Assembly: GCF_021390245.1 (NCBI RefSeq)
Contig: NZ_JAJUXH010000001.1
Span: forward strand, 372,001 to 436,000
Source: Dyadobacter sp. CY323
GTDB lineage: Bacteria > Bacteroidota > Bacteroidia > Cytophagales > Spirosomataceae
Length of the DNA: 64,000 nucleotides
Direction: 5' to 3'
The notes beneath the pieces are model-generated. The model saw only the letters and a list, made by a program, of their open reading frames with translations. It was not told the DNA's origin and did not search any database. Each line of letters opens with the position of its first letter. The stretch's first letter is position 1. The position numbers and the translations under genes were made by a program. Shown here in pieces: positions 44,344 to 53,633 of this stretch.

Positions 44344-44967
44344 ATGTATGTACATAGCAAAAAGGTTATAACCGGCGGGACGCCGGTTGCCGAAGCCAAA
44401 AAGGCAATTGTGATGCTTCATGGCCGCGGAGGCTCTGCCGATGATATTGTTTCATTGCAGCGGGTTTTGAATCTGAGAGGTATGGCGATCGTTGCGCCGC
44501 AGGCCACGAATAATAGCTGGTATCCTTACAGTTTTATGGCTCCCGTTCAGGAAAATCAACCCGCGCTCGATTCTGCGTTGGACCTCATCGGTCAGGTTGT
44601 TGCGGATATAGAATACGCCGGAATTCATGCAAAGGATATTTATTTCGCCGGGTTTTCACAAGGAGCCTGTCTCACTTTGGAATACACAACCCGAAATGCG
44701 AAACGGTATGGCGGAGTCATCGCATTTACGGGCGGACTGATAGGGCAGGAGCCCGACCTTAAAAATTACGATGGTGATTTCAATGGTACTCCAGTGTTTA
44801 TCTCGACGGGCGACCCCGATCCACATGTTCCGGTTTCACGGGTAAAAGAAAGCATTGCGACGCTGGAAAGAATGAATGCCTTTGTCACGTATGCCATTTA
44901 TCCCGGCCGGCAGCATACCATTTCGTCGGAGGAAATCAAGCTGGCAAATAGCCACATATTAAAATAA
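44344..44967 (+). CDS. Phospholipase/carboxylesterase-family alpha/beta hydrolase (MhqD-like)
   Basis: A 207-residue serine hydrolase. HGRGGSADDI forms the oxyanion loop, GFSQGACL holds the nucleophile serine, and Asp (in STGDPDPHVP) and His (in PGRQHTISSEE) complete the triad. It is the length of the small cytosolic carboxylesterases. Its placement after the ring-cleaving dioxygenase mirrors the mhq arrangement of quinone detoxification. A strong terminator follows directly. Confidence 0.88.
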   Translation: MYVHSKKVITGGTPVAEAKKAIVMLHGRGGSADDIVSLQRVLNLRGMAIVAPQATNNSWYPYSFMAPVQENQPALDSALDLIGQVVADIEYAGIHAKDIYFAGFSQGACLTLEYTTRNAKRYGGVIAFTGGLIGQEPDLKNYDGDFNGTPVFISTGDPDPHVPVSRVKESIATLERMNAFVTYAIYPGRQHTISSEEIKLANSHILK

Positions 44968-44971
44968 AATG

Positions 44972-45006
44972 AAGTCTGGCCTCGTACGGGGCCAGACTTT
45001 TCTTTG
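44972..45006 (+). terminator. Intrinsic terminator after the esterase gene
   Basis: Perfect 10-bp arms aagtctggcc (44972-44981) and ggccagactt (44990-44999) with an 8-base loop and a following T-rich tract (ttcttt). Ends the dioxygenase/esterase operon. Confidence 0.85.
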
Positions 45007-45084
45007 TAACTCTGTCGGGCTGGATTGTGAAAATGGATAATTTTATCCCGCGACCACGCTCCTTAATTTGACCCGACAGGTAGT

Positions 45085-45663
45085 ATGTTTGAAAAAATCA
45101 ACGATTATGCATTGCGCTGCATGTATTTTGCGCCCGACGACCTCTCTTTTTTTAATTCAATTCTTCAATTTAAAAAAATACCCAAAAAGACGTTTCTGCT
45201 TCTGGAAGGAGAAATATGCAAATTTGAGGCATATATCCTGAAAGGATGCATACGCACCTACTTCATTGACGGGACCGGCGCCGAAGTAACCATGCAATTT
45301 GCGATTGAAGACTGGTGGGTGAGCGATATCATCAGTTTTCAGGATCAGAAGCCCAGCCATTTGTACATTGAAACGCTTGAAGATTGTGAGCTCCTCATGC
45401 TCACCCCGGAGAGCAAAGAGCAATTATTGGCAAATGTTCCGGGATTTGAAAGAATGTTTCGTCTCATGGTCCAGAGAAACCTGGCACATACGCAGGAGCG
45501 ACTTTTTCGGACTATTTCCACGACAGCCGTGGAAAAATACCTGGACTTTCTCAACCGTTATCCCACCATTCCACAGCGGGTAGCTCAACATTACATCGCG
45601 TCATATCTGGGCTTTTCTCCTGAATTCCTGAGTAAAGTAAGGAAAAAACTGAGCACCGGTTAG
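45085..45663 (+). CDS. Crp/Fnr-family transcriptional regulator
   Basis: A 192-residue protein with an N-terminal cyclic-nucleotide-binding-like beta-barrel (about 15-115; LLLEGEICKFEAYILKGCIRTYF), a dimerisation helix and a winged helix-turn-helix at the C-terminus (QRVAQHYIASYLGFSPEFLSKVRKKL). The phosphate-binding residues needed for cAMP are not obvious, as in most Bacteroidota members of this group, so the ligand is unknown. Its position after the quinone-detoxification pair allows a regulatory link, but its own promoter region and the terminator before it argue for independent transcription. Confidence 0.88.
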   Translation: MFEKINDYALRCMYFAPDDLSFFNSILQFKKIPKKTFLLLEGEICKFEAYILKGCIRTYFIDGTGAEVTMQFAIEDWWVSDIISFQDQKPSHLYIETLEDCELLMLTPESKEQLLANVPGFERMFRLMVQRNLAHTQERLFRTISTTAVEKYLDFLNRYPTIPQRVAQHYIASYLGFSPEFLSKVRKKLSTG

Positions 45664-45863
45664 CCCATTCAAGTTTAGTACTGCACCGACTATACGGCGC
45701 AAAAACCTCCCCAAGAATTTGGCATCGCATTCATTGCATTGCGTTTTACGGTATGGAACAATATTTTCCATTGTTCATGCACAATCAATCATGAGATAGT
45801 CATGTAAGCGTCTCCGTGATGTCTGGAATACGCAACATTAGAAATACAACTTCATCAACAAGC

Positions 45864-45891
45864 AAAAAGGCGACCAAACGGTCGCCTTTTT
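45864..45891. terminator. Bidirectional intrinsic terminator
   Basis: Perfect 12-bp arms aaaaaggcgacc (45864-45875) and ggtcgccttttt (45880-45891) around aaac, A-run on one side and T-run on the other. It can end the leftward lipoprotein gene (45916) and the rightward Crp gene. Confidence 0.85.
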
Positions 45892-45915
45892 CATATGCCA
45901 AAAACCCGTTTTGGG

Positions 45916-46176
45916 CTAGTTATCATGCTTCTGGCGCGTTGAATCGGCATTCAGGTTTGACTGGTTCGGAGGATAACCAAGGCTATCGTTCTGATTGTCT
46001 TCACCTATTCCGTCTGCAGTTCTGCTTGACGCGCTGCTGCTGTCATTTGGGGTAGTTTGAGATTCGCTTCCAGAACCTGCACTGCCCTCCATATCATTTT
46101 TTTCTGTTCCGCACGACGCCAGTGACAGGCCGATCGACAAAGCCAGGATGCTTGCGGTGATTTTGAGACTTTTCAT
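45916..46176 (-). CDS. Small low-complexity lipoprotein, 86 residues
   Basis: Signal peptide with lipobox LSLASC (Cys near residue 22) followed by ~64 residues dominated by Ser, Asn, Asp, Gly and Thr with no hydrophobic core, so probably disordered. Such lipoproteins are frequent in Cytophagales. Function unknown. Its stop is 25 bp from the bidirectional terminator. Confidence 0.7.
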   Translation of the reverse strand: MKSLKITASILALSIGLSLASCGTEKNDMEGSAGSGSESQTTPNDSSSASSRTADGIGEDNQNDSLGYPPNQSNLNADSTRQKHDN

Positions 46177-46226
46177 AATTAGTTAATTTGTTTGTTGATT
46201 GAAAAAGATAAATCGAAAAGACACGT

Positions 46227-46742
46227 TCATTCGTTAATGGAGCTCTCCTCCTGAATGAGCCTTCCGAAGGGAATTTCGTCCAGGATCAGTTGAGCCGCCC
46301 GGTCTACGGATTTTAACACGATTTCTTCCGCAGACCCCGTAAACACCTCCCGCACGGGCACTGATTTCCCTTTCAAAAACGCATGGATAAATATTGTTCC
46401 TACCGGCTTTTCTTCGGTTTCGCTTCCGCCGGGAGTGGTAAGTCCGGTCAATGCAATATGGACATCGGCTGGGATGAATGTCTGAAGCCTGTCGGCGAGT
46501 TCCTGAGTAACCTCCGCGCTTTCGGGCGTAAAACGCTCCAGCATTTCCCGCGGCACCCGCAGGATACTTTCTTTCAATGAGGCATCGTAGCATACGAGGC
46601 CACCTTTCAGCACTTTCCCTGAATCCTCACACAATGAAAATTCAGCGGAAATCCTGCCGGCTGTCGCACTTTCTACGAAGGCTACGGTCAGGCTGCGCTC
46701 AGCCAATGCGTGGCTACAAGAAATAACTAGTTGTGAAGGCAT
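46227..46742 (-). CDS. CinA C-terminal-domain amidohydrolase (PncC-like)
   Basis: A 171-residue protein that is one CinA C-terminal domain: TVAFVESATAGRIS (the catalytic SxTxG-type segment), GGLVCYDASLKESILRV, ALTGLTTPGG and KPVGTIFIHAF. Stand-alone members hydrolyse nicotinamide mononucleotide to nicotinate mononucleotide and ammonia (PncC activity). The catalytic Lys region (LVCYDASLK) is present. Located 30 bp downstream of the GH13 gene and probably co-transcribed. Confidence 0.85.
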   Translation of the reverse strand: MPSQLVISCSHALAERSLTVAFVESATAGRISAEFSLCEDSGKVLKGGLVCYDASLKESILRVPREMLERFTPESAEVTQELADRLQTFIPADVHIALTGLTTPGGSETEEKPVGTIFIHAFLKGKSVPVREVFTGSAEEIVLKSVDRAAQLILDEIPFGRLIQEESSINE

Positions 46743-46772
46743 AATAAGTATGTATTAAAACTGAGAGATTAG

Positions 46773-48404
46773 TCAACTTAATTTAATCAAAAGAGCTTCG
46801 TCGCCGCCGAGTGCGATGATGTCTTCAACCTGCATTCCATTTCGCTCCGACTCGGTACTCAAAACCACGGTACCCTTATAATTTCCGTTCCGCGGCCTGA
46901 AATAACCCGGTCTGTGACTGAGATTCAGGATGACCAGAAACTTGCTGTCGCTATGTTCTCTCACATATGAGATCAGCTGCTCGTCCGAATATTCCGGGGT
47001 ATACGTGCCGATATTCAATGCAGCATGTTCCTTTCTTAATGCGATTAACTTAGTATAAAAACGAAGCATTGAATGCGGATCCTGCTTTTGAACTTCTACA
47101 TTCACACGCCCTGAGTTATAAGGTAGCCGAAGCCATGGTTTGTACTGTGAAAATCCTCCGTTGATCTCACTGCTCCATTGCATGGGTGTCCGTGACGGGT
47201 CCCGGCTCACATTAAGTTCCGGCATATTAAGGCCTTGCGGATCAACAATTTCATTCATTGGAATAGGCACATCGCGCATGCCGATTTCATCCCCGTAATA
47301 AATGGTAGGCGTTCCCCGTAATGTTAAAAGCATCATCGCAGCCACTTTTGCCTGAGATTTTCCGATCCGGCTCGCAATGCGAGGCTTATCGTGGTTTCCC
47401 AACACCCAATTGGGCCAGCCCTGCGCCGGCAATGCGGCTTCGTATTGATCAATCGCCAACGCTATCTGCTGCGACTGCCATGGCAGGGTCAACAATTGAA
47501 AGTTAAAAGGCAGATGTGCGCCCCGATTGTCTTGACCGTAGTAGGTGACCAGTTTTTCGATCGGCAGATAAATTTCACCAATCAGCACACGTTCGTCATA
47601 TTCATCCGTCAGATCCCTCATCATCCGTACAATGTCGTGAACCTCAGGTTGATCGGTCGAATAAACAGGTATATAATGGTCGTAGATCAAATCCTCGGGA
47701 TTGAATTTTGAGTCCGGCGACGGGGGATTATCGCGGAGCTGTAAGTCTTTGATCATATGCCACATGACATCCACCCGGAACCCATCTATACCTTTATCCA
47801 GCCAAAACCGCATCACATCCAGCATTGCCTGCTGTACTTCCGGATTCCGCCAGTTGAGGTCCGGCTGTTCTTTCAGGAAGGCATGGTAGTAATATTGCCC
47901 GGTGATTTCGTCCCATTCCCATGCATTACCCCCAAAAACACTCAACCAGTTGTTTGGCAAAGTCCCGTCTTCACGGGCGTCCTGCCAGATATACCAGTCA
48001 CGTTTCGGGTTACTGCGAGACGACCGGCTCTCGAGAAACCACGGATGCTGGTCGGACGTATGATTGGGTACCAGGTCGAGAAGCAATTTCATTCCACGGC
48101 TATGTACTTCCGACAGCAGTTCATCAAAATCATCCATATTTCCGAACAATGGGTGAATACCCTGGTAGTCAGAAATATCATAACCAAAATCCGCCATGGG
48201 AGAAGGATATACGGGCGAAAGCCATACACAATCGATTCCGAGCCATTGCAGGTAATCCAACCTGCTGATAATGCCTTTTAGATCTCCGATTCCGTCGCCA
48301 TTAGAGTCCTGAAAAGATCTGGGATATATTTGGTAAACCACCCCGTGCTGCCACCAGAGAGTTCTGTTTTCAGAAAGTGTTTCAGTGCTTGCCTGCTCGA
48401 TCAT
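46773..48404 (-). CDS. GH13 alpha-glucosidase (oligo-1,6-glucosidase type)
   Basis: A 543-residue glycoside hydrolase of family 13. Catalytic residues are D212 (GFRVDV), E277 (IGEIYL) and D339 (GNHDKPR), with conserved DLVPNHTS (about 110-117). The short sequence after strand four and GFRVDVMWHM resemble the oligo-1,6-glucosidase/trehalulose group. No signal peptide, so it acts in the cytoplasm on imported alpha-glucosides such as isomaltose or maltose-type sugars. No maltose regulator or transporter is nearby. Confidence 0.92.
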   Translation of the reverse strand: MIEQASTETLSENRTLWWQHGVVYQIYPRSFQDSNGDGIGDLKGIISRLDYLQWLGIDCVWLSPVYPSPMADFGYDISDYQGIHPLFGNMDDFDELLSEVHSRGMKLLLDLVPNHTSDQHPWFLESRSSRSNPKRDWYIWQDAREDGTLPNNWLSVFGGNAWEWDEITGQYYYHAFLKEQPDLNWRNPEVQQAMLDVMRFWLDKGIDGFRVDVMWHMIKDLQLRDNPPSPDSKFNPEDLIYDHYIPVYSTDQPEVHDIVRMMRDLTDEYDERVLIGEIYLPIEKLVTYYGQDNRGAHLPFNFQLLTLPWQSQQIALAIDQYEAALPAQGWPNWVLGNHDKPRIASRIGKSQAKVAAMMLLTLRGTPTIYYGDEIGMRDVPIPMNEIVDPQGLNMPELNVSRDPSRTPMQWSSEINGGFSQYKPWLRLPYNSGRVNVEVQKQDPHSMLRFYTKLIALRKEHAALNIGTYTPEYSDEQLISYVREHSDSKFLVILNLSHRPGYFRPRNGNYKGTVVLSTESERNGMQVEDIIALGGDEALLIKLS

Positions 48405-48562
48405 ATGCTTCCTTTTATTTTGAGTCGATCAATGTAAAAAATCGCGCCTGGAATGGATACCGAATTTCCACTCACTAAGATTATAAACCGTTTGATAACT
48501 GATGTGTCACTTTAACTAATTGAGTTGCCTTATTTTGAGAGCACATTAAACACAACAGCACC

Positions 48563-48934
48563 GTGGAAAGCAATAACAGAGCGCTCGGAGTCACAATCAT
48601 CCTCATTTGCATGATTACGTTTTGGGTTTTCTCAACTATCAGAAAAACGGTAAAAGAGAAACGTAAGAAAAGAATTCTGGAAGAAGGCGTTGAAGCCAGT
48701 GCCACTGTTCTAAACATCAAACCAACCGGGGAATATTTAAATAATCTTCCCGAGTTTCAGGTGAAAGTTCAGATCAAACCCGAAGCTGGTGAGCATTTTG
48801 AAGCCGAAATGACTGAGGTATTATCTTATTCTAAATACGATTCAATGAGGCAGGGAAGCCAGGTACTTGTGAAGTACGATCCCGGGTATTATAAACGGGT
48901 GATATTTTTGCAAATGGCAGAAAACCTGATCTAA
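48563..48934 (+). CDS. Small DUF3592-like membrane protein
   Basis: A 123-residue protein starting at GTG 48563; no ATG precedes the single transmembrane helix (about 8-25). A basic stretch (KTVKEKRKKRILEEG) follows, then a small beta domain with ATVLNIKPTGEYLNNLPEF and GSQVLVKYDPG, resembling DUF3592-like domains. The orientation predicted by positive charges puts the domain in the cytoplasm. Function unknown. Its stop overlaps the convergent gene's stop, and its terminator lies inside that gene. Confidence 0.7.
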   Translation: MESNNRALGVTIILICMITFWVFSTIRKTVKEKRKKRILEEGVEASATVLNIKPTGEYLNNLPEFQVKVQIKPEAGEHFEAEMTEVLSYSKYDSMRQGSQVLVKYDPGYYKRVIFLQMAENLI

Positions 48935-50592
48935 ACAGTAATTCTTCGAAGTTTATAAGGCCGGATTATCCGGCCTTTTTTTATGGGCAAAAGATAAATA
49001 TCGTAGTTGCCGGGTTTCAATTTTGTTTTATAAATACGGCAGTTGAATCCCGGAGAAAGTGGCTTGTTAAGCGTCGTAACAAATATTTTAACCGCACGCT
49101 GATACTCGCTTTCCACTGAAAAAAGATACCGTGGCTGCCGCGAGCCCGACTCAATCGCAATCGCGTACAACTTTTCCGGGGCGTATTGTGACTGCCAGTC
49201 TGCATTGGAGAGTGAAATATAGGAGCTATTCTCCGAAGCCGTCACCTTTACTGAATCGGATAGATTGTCCCATTCCATGCCAGCCGGATTTAAATCTTGC
49301 GCATTAACCGCATTCTTTAAATATGTGCTGCTCGCATCAGGCATATATTCACCGGTTGCTCCATCCCAATAAATTGCCGGGTAATAAATGGTTTTGCTCC
49401 ACAAAAAATTATAATGATTCGCCTCGATCGTTTTCTGGTAGCTGACCATGCTTCCATAATATATGTAATATGAGCACAAACAGAATACAAATGCCGATGC
49501 GGCAATGCCCAGGCGAGGCAGCATGCTGTATTTGAGCGAGTTCAAGTATCCATCATAAAAACCGATAGACAGTGCAGCAAAAAAAGCAGCGTAAATTTTA
49601 TACCGGTCCATTCGATAGCCATAAGCATCAGCGTCGGTCCCGCGGGCAAATACAATCAGGAAATCCACGAACATTAAGGTAAGGATACCGGCGGCGCAAA
49701 ACCATTGTACAGAAGTAATGGACCTGGTTTTTTTAGTTAGAATTGCAATGCCTGCAATCACAATCGGCAGCGTAAATAATGCCCCCAGAAAGACACTCGG
49801 ATACATGGAGCCAATCATGTTAGGATCCGCGATTTGTCCGGCAAACGATAAAAAGAATATGAACTTTGGACCGATGTCGCTGGTGGCGTGCTTTAAAACG
49901 GAACCTGAGTAAATGGTCAGGGTAAGTATATGAACCAGCGTAACGACCGTGAGCAGCAATGCAGGTAATGCTACTTTCCTGCGATCCGCAGTATTGACTA
50001 AGACGATAATGAGCCAGATTGCAATGCTGGACAATCCATTTGCACTTGTGAAAAGTGCCAGAAGTGCCAGGCTACCACTCAAATACAGATTACGGCGGTT
50101 CAATGCGAGATAAAAGCTCCAGAGCGAAAAGAATATGCACGGCGCGTGTTGCAATGCGCAAGTGGCCCAGGAAATGGAGTCTTCATAATGTTGAACCTGA
50201 AAAAGCAGACAGGTAACAGTGAGCAATGCAGGCAACGATAACTGCTTTTTGAAATGATATTGAATGAAAAAACATAATATACCAATCAAACTCAGGTCTC
50301 CCAGAATGATAAGCCATTTGATATTTACCTGGCCGGTCGTGAAGTATTGTAATAAGGTCACAGACTTGGAAAAGATAACCCGGTGCTCAAAATTCTGCTC
50401 AAATAGCAAAGCCAGCTTAGCCCGGATGTTCGCCGTCTGACTGTAATCGTGAATGAATTTGACGATATTTTCGAAATCGTCGTAGTATGGGAAGTTATAA
50501 GAGAAACGAAAGACTGAGAACCAGAAGAAGGTAATTACTGCGATTAAAGTGAGCCACAGAATACCAGCAAACATTTTTTGAGATGTCGGCAT
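48931..50592 (-). CDS. Polytopic membrane protein, GT-C-like
   Basis: A 553-residue protein with about 11 hydrophobic helices (residues 8-375) and a C-terminal periplasmic beta-rich region of ~170 residues. The first loop carries acidic pair YYDDFENI, where GT-C glycosyltransferases place the catalytic Asp/Glu. That and the topology suggest a lipid-phosphosugar-dependent glycosyltransferase, but I recognise no specific family. It stands alone, with 243 bp of non-coding sequence between it and ligD. Confidence 0.65.
   Translation of the reverse strand: MPTSQKMFAGILWLTLIAVITFFWFSVFRFSYNFPYYDDFENIVKFIHDYSQTANIRAKLALLFEQNFEHRVIFSKSVTLLQYFTTGQVNIKWLIILGDLSLIGILCFFIQYHFKKQLSLPALLTVTCLLFQVQHYEDSISWATCALQHAPCIFFSLWSFYLALNRRNLYLSGSLALLALFTSANGLSSIAIWLIIVLVNTADRRKVALPALLLTVVTLVHILTLTIYSGSVLKHATSDIGPKFIFFLSFAGQIADPNMIGSMYPSVFLGALFTLPIVIAGIAILTKKTRSITSVQWFCAAGILTLMFVDFLIVFARGTDADAYGYRMDRYKIYAAFFAALSIGFYDGYLNSLKYSMLPRLGIAASAFVFCLCSYYIYYGSMVSYQKTIEANHYNFLWSKTIYYPAIYWDGATGEYMPDASSTYLKNAVNAQDLNPAGMEWDNLSDSVKVTASENSSYISLSNADWQSQYAPEKLYAIAIESGSRQPRYLFSVESEYQRAVKIFVTTLNKPLSPGFNCRIYKTKLKPGNYDIYLLPIKKGRIIRPYKLRRITV
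48957..48982 (+). terminator. Intrinsic terminator embedded in the opposite coding sequence
   Basis: The arms aaggccggat (48957-48966) and atccggcctt (48968-48977) followed by seven Ts form a terminator for the rightward gene ending at 48934. It lies within the last codons of the leftward GT-C-like gene, where it encodes the palindromic GRIIRP. Confidence 0.75.
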
Positions 50593-50835
50593 TAAAAGTT
50601 GTAATTGGAATCGATGTAGGCTTAATCTGTTTTATCAGTGAACTGAAAGACGAGCGCTTTCAAAGATAAAAAGGAAATTGGTAATTGGGGGAGCCGGAAT
50701 AAAAGTAAGTGTGTGTATAGGTCAAAATGTATAGTGTGTGCTGACCTGCTTCATTAAGCCGGTACAAACCAAATACTATTCAGCAGTATTTACAAAGTGC
50801 GTGATTTAATGGTGGAATTCAGTTATTCTGCGGTT

Positions 50836-53598
50836 TCATGCAGGTTCTTGCTGCATCCCATCGATTTTTGCAATTACCTTTTCAAGGTCAATTCCTTTTC
50901 CGAGCACGGGCTTGAACAGATCTCCCGTCTCTTGAATCCGGTCGATTGCATTGTGGATAGTGAAATCCCTCAGCTGCAACCCTTCTTTGACTTCTTCCCA
51001 ATACAAAGGCATCGAAACCGTCGCTCCTGGCTTTGGTCTCACCGAATAAGGTGCTGCGAGCGTCGCTTTTGGCCGGTTTTGCAGATAATCGATGTATAAT
51101 TTCCCTTTCCGGTTTTTCGTCATCCGCTCAATGCTGGTAAACTTCGGAAGCTCCTGTTGTACCTGACTGGCAACCCATTGCGCAAACATCTGGCACTGGT
51201 CATAACTGTATTTCGCCCCGAGCGGGATGTAAATATGCAAGCCGGTAGAACCGGAAGTTTTGCAATGACTTTCCACCTGAATGGAATCCAGCAACTGCTT
51301 GATCGCCTGTGCGGTGGTGATTACCTGCTCAAATGTGTTGCTTGTATCGGGGTCTAGATCGAGGAGGCACCAGTCGGGATTGTCCGGGTTTTCGGTGGTG
51401 CTATTCCAAGGATTTACGTCAATGCAGCCGAGGTTTGCCATATAAAGCAAACCGGCTTCATCATTGCAAACCATGAAGTTTTTTTCTTGTTCCTCGTCGT
51501 TTGAGGTATATGGGAACGTATCGATCCATGAAGGCACTTTTCCGGTAACGTCTTTTTGATAAAAGCTTTTCCCATTAATTCCATTTGGGAAACGGTTCAG
51601 CGACAGTGGCCGCTTTACCAGGTACGGCAGCATAAATGGAGCAACCTGATAGTAGTAATTGACTAAATCCCTTTTCGTGATTTTTTCGTCGGGCCAATAT
51701 ACTTTGCTAAGGTTTGAAAATTTGACTTCCTGTCCATTCAGTTTCCTCGCCTGCGTTTCTTCTTTTGGGTTGAGAAGTGTTTTGCGTTTCGTTTTTGAAG
51801 GTTTCTTAATGACTTCATTTTTCTTCACTGCGCTATTTTCCACATCTTCCACCACCTCCGCGGTTTCCTCAATAACCTCCTCCGTAGAAGCCGCCACTTC
51901 GCGGACTACATCTCTTGCAGCCTTATCCTCGCGCATTCCCTCAAAAGACGGATGGCGAAAAACCCCATCCGAAGTGATCTCCGCAAAACTCACTTCACAA
52001 ACCAGTTCCGGTTTCAGCCAGGTCGCATTTGCTTTCGGCGGATTTGGCCGGAACCTTGACGGTTTATTATAATCCGGCACTTCTTCAAACGGACTTTTTT
52101 CGGTAATGAACGGCTTAAACTGGGCGAGCATTTCTTTTTGTTGCTTGTCCTTAAAACCTGTACCCACTTTACCAACATATTGAAGCACACCGTGATCGTA
52201 TGCTCCCAACAGAAGTGCGCTGAAAAGTTTTGAAGAACCGGCATTTTGGGTGTAACCGACAACGATTACTTCCTGCCGTTTATTTATTTTTATTTTAAGC
52301 CAATCCTTCGACCGTATTCCCGGAGAATAAATACTGTCGGATTTCTTAGCAATAATACCTTCAAGACCCATATCGCGTGCAGCGTCGAAAAACGCAGAGC
52401 CTTCGGCCGCAATGCTATATCCGAGTTTCACAGGACTTTCCTCGGTCACCACGCTTTGCAAAATGGCTTTTCGTTCACTCAACGGAAGTTCGGTGAGGTC
52501 CTTTCCGTCAAACCACAAAATATCGAAAACGTAGTAAACGAGTTGTCCGTCTGCCTCGCTGCGCCAATTCTGCAATGCATTAAAATCGGAATGTCCCTTG
52601 TCGTTGATCACTACGATTTCGCCGTCAAAAACTGCATTTATTTCCCATTTAGACAAATCCTGAAAGACCGGATAGAACTTGTCATTAAAGGATTTTTTGT
52701 TTCTTGATTTAATCTCAACTTCACCCTTATTCATGTAAGCAACCGCCCGGTAACCGTCCCATTTAACTTCATATTCCCACCCAGGATCGTCGAAAGGCTC
52801 ATTGACCAGCGTTGCCAGCATCGGCACGAGCGTTTCTGGAAACTTACTCTTTTTTGCTTTTTTTAAGATGTCCGCCGTTTTTTTTTTAGTGTCTCCTTCG
52901 GTTTTCTGTTCCGCTTCTTCTTCTAAAACTTCATTCGCTTTCGCAGTACTCTTTGGCTGCTTACTTCCCTTTTTATCCTTTTCCGTGGTTCCCGGCTCAA
53001 TGGTTTTCTTGCCGTAGATGTTTTCGGGATTCTTCTCGATGCCACTCAGTGTTTTTTTGGAAATAACCGACCGGTCTTTCTCCGTAATGTCCGATTCGTC
53101 TGCGTATTTGTCGCGATGCTTAATCAGCAGCCACGAATTTTCCTCCATATGGGTTTTCACCAATGCAAATTCACCATGAAGCTTTTTTCCATGCAACCTG
53201 ATTTTTATCGAGCCGGATTTCAGCTCTTTCAGCAGCATTTTTTCCATGTCTTCTTTAGAATCCGCTTTTTCAAGAGGCTCGTAAGTTCCATAATCCCAAA
53301 CCATTACCGTTCCGGCACCATAATTGCCTTCTGGAATAATGCCTTCGAAATCCTTGTAATCGTATGGGTGATCTTCCACCATCATCGCCAGCCGTTTCAC
53401 GGACGGATCGGTAGACGGGCCTTTTGGTACCGCCCAGCTTTTAAGCACCCCATCCATTTCCAGGCGGAAGTCGTAATGCAGCCGGCTTGCGTCGTGTTTT
53501 TGAATGACGAAGATTAAAGCGTCCGATTTTGCTTCTCCGCCTTCGGGTTCAGGGGTATTATCAAATTTTCGTTTTTCGTTGTATTTACTGAGGCTCAT
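50836..53598 (-). CDS. ligD: ATP-dependent DNA ligase D (PE-Lig-Pol)
   Basis: A 920-residue three-domain ligase for non-homologous end joining. The 3'-phosphoesterase domain (about 5-165) has KHDASRLHYDFRLE. A Lys/Glu/Thr-rich linker (~170-255) leads to the ligase domain with adenylated K279 (VKWDGYRA), OB domain to ~575. A second Glu/Val-rich linker (~590-640) precedes the archaeo-eukaryotic-primase-type polymerase domain (~645-915) with LDLDPD and HCKTSGSTGLHIYIPL. Domain order is as in Pseudomonas LigD. The Ku partner is not in this window. The DUF72 gene lies 35 bp upstream on the same strand. Confidence 0.95.
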   Translation of the reverse strand: MSLSKYNEKRKFDNTPEPEGGEAKSDALIFVIQKHDASRLHYDFRLEMDGVLKSWAVPKGPSTDPSVKRLAMMVEDHPYDYKDFEGIIPEGNYGAGTVMVWDYGTYEPLEKADSKEDMEKMLLKELKSGSIKIRLHGKKLHGEFALVKTHMEENSWLLIKHRDKYADESDITEKDRSVISKKTLSGIEKNPENIYGKKTIEPGTTEKDKKGSKQPKSTAKANEVLEEEAEQKTEGDTKKKTADILKKAKKSKFPETLVPMLATLVNEPFDDPGWEYEVKWDGYRAVAYMNKGEVEIKSRNKKSFNDKFYPVFQDLSKWEINAVFDGEIVVINDKGHSDFNALQNWRSEADGQLVYYVFDILWFDGKDLTELPLSERKAILQSVVTEESPVKLGYSIAAEGSAFFDAARDMGLEGIIAKKSDSIYSPGIRSKDWLKIKINKRQEVIVVGYTQNAGSSKLFSALLLGAYDHGVLQYVGKVGTGFKDKQQKEMLAQFKPFITEKSPFEEVPDYNKPSRFRPNPPKANATWLKPELVCEVSFAEITSDGVFRHPSFEGMREDKAARDVVREVAASTEEVIEETAEVVEDVENSAVKKNEVIKKPSKTKRKTLLNPKEETQARKLNGQEVKFSNLSKVYWPDEKITKRDLVNYYYQVAPFMLPYLVKRPLSLNRFPNGINGKSFYQKDVTGKVPSWIDTFPYTSNDEEQEKNFMVCNDEAGLLYMANLGCIDVNPWNSTTENPDNPDWCLLDLDPDTSNTFEQVITTAQAIKQLLDSIQVESHCKTSGSTGLHIYIPLGAKYSYDQCQMFAQWVASQVQQELPKFTSIERMTKNRKGKLYIDYLQNRPKATLAAPYSVRPKPGATVSMPLYWEEVKEGLQLRDFTIHNAIDRIQETGDLFKPVLGKGIDLEKVIAKIDGMQQEPA

Positions 53599-53633
53599 GG
53601 GTTTTGGGATTTAGTTTGTTGAAATGAGTTTTT

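Noticed and set aside
45816-46055. 79-residue plus-strand frame spanning the terminator hairpin
   Set aside because: It runs through a strong bidirectional terminator and lies antisense to a lipoprotein gene with a clear lipobox.
47757-48281. 174-residue plus-strand frame within the GH13 gene
   Set aside because: Overlaps the catalytic core of a convincing GH13 enzyme on the other strand and shows no family features.
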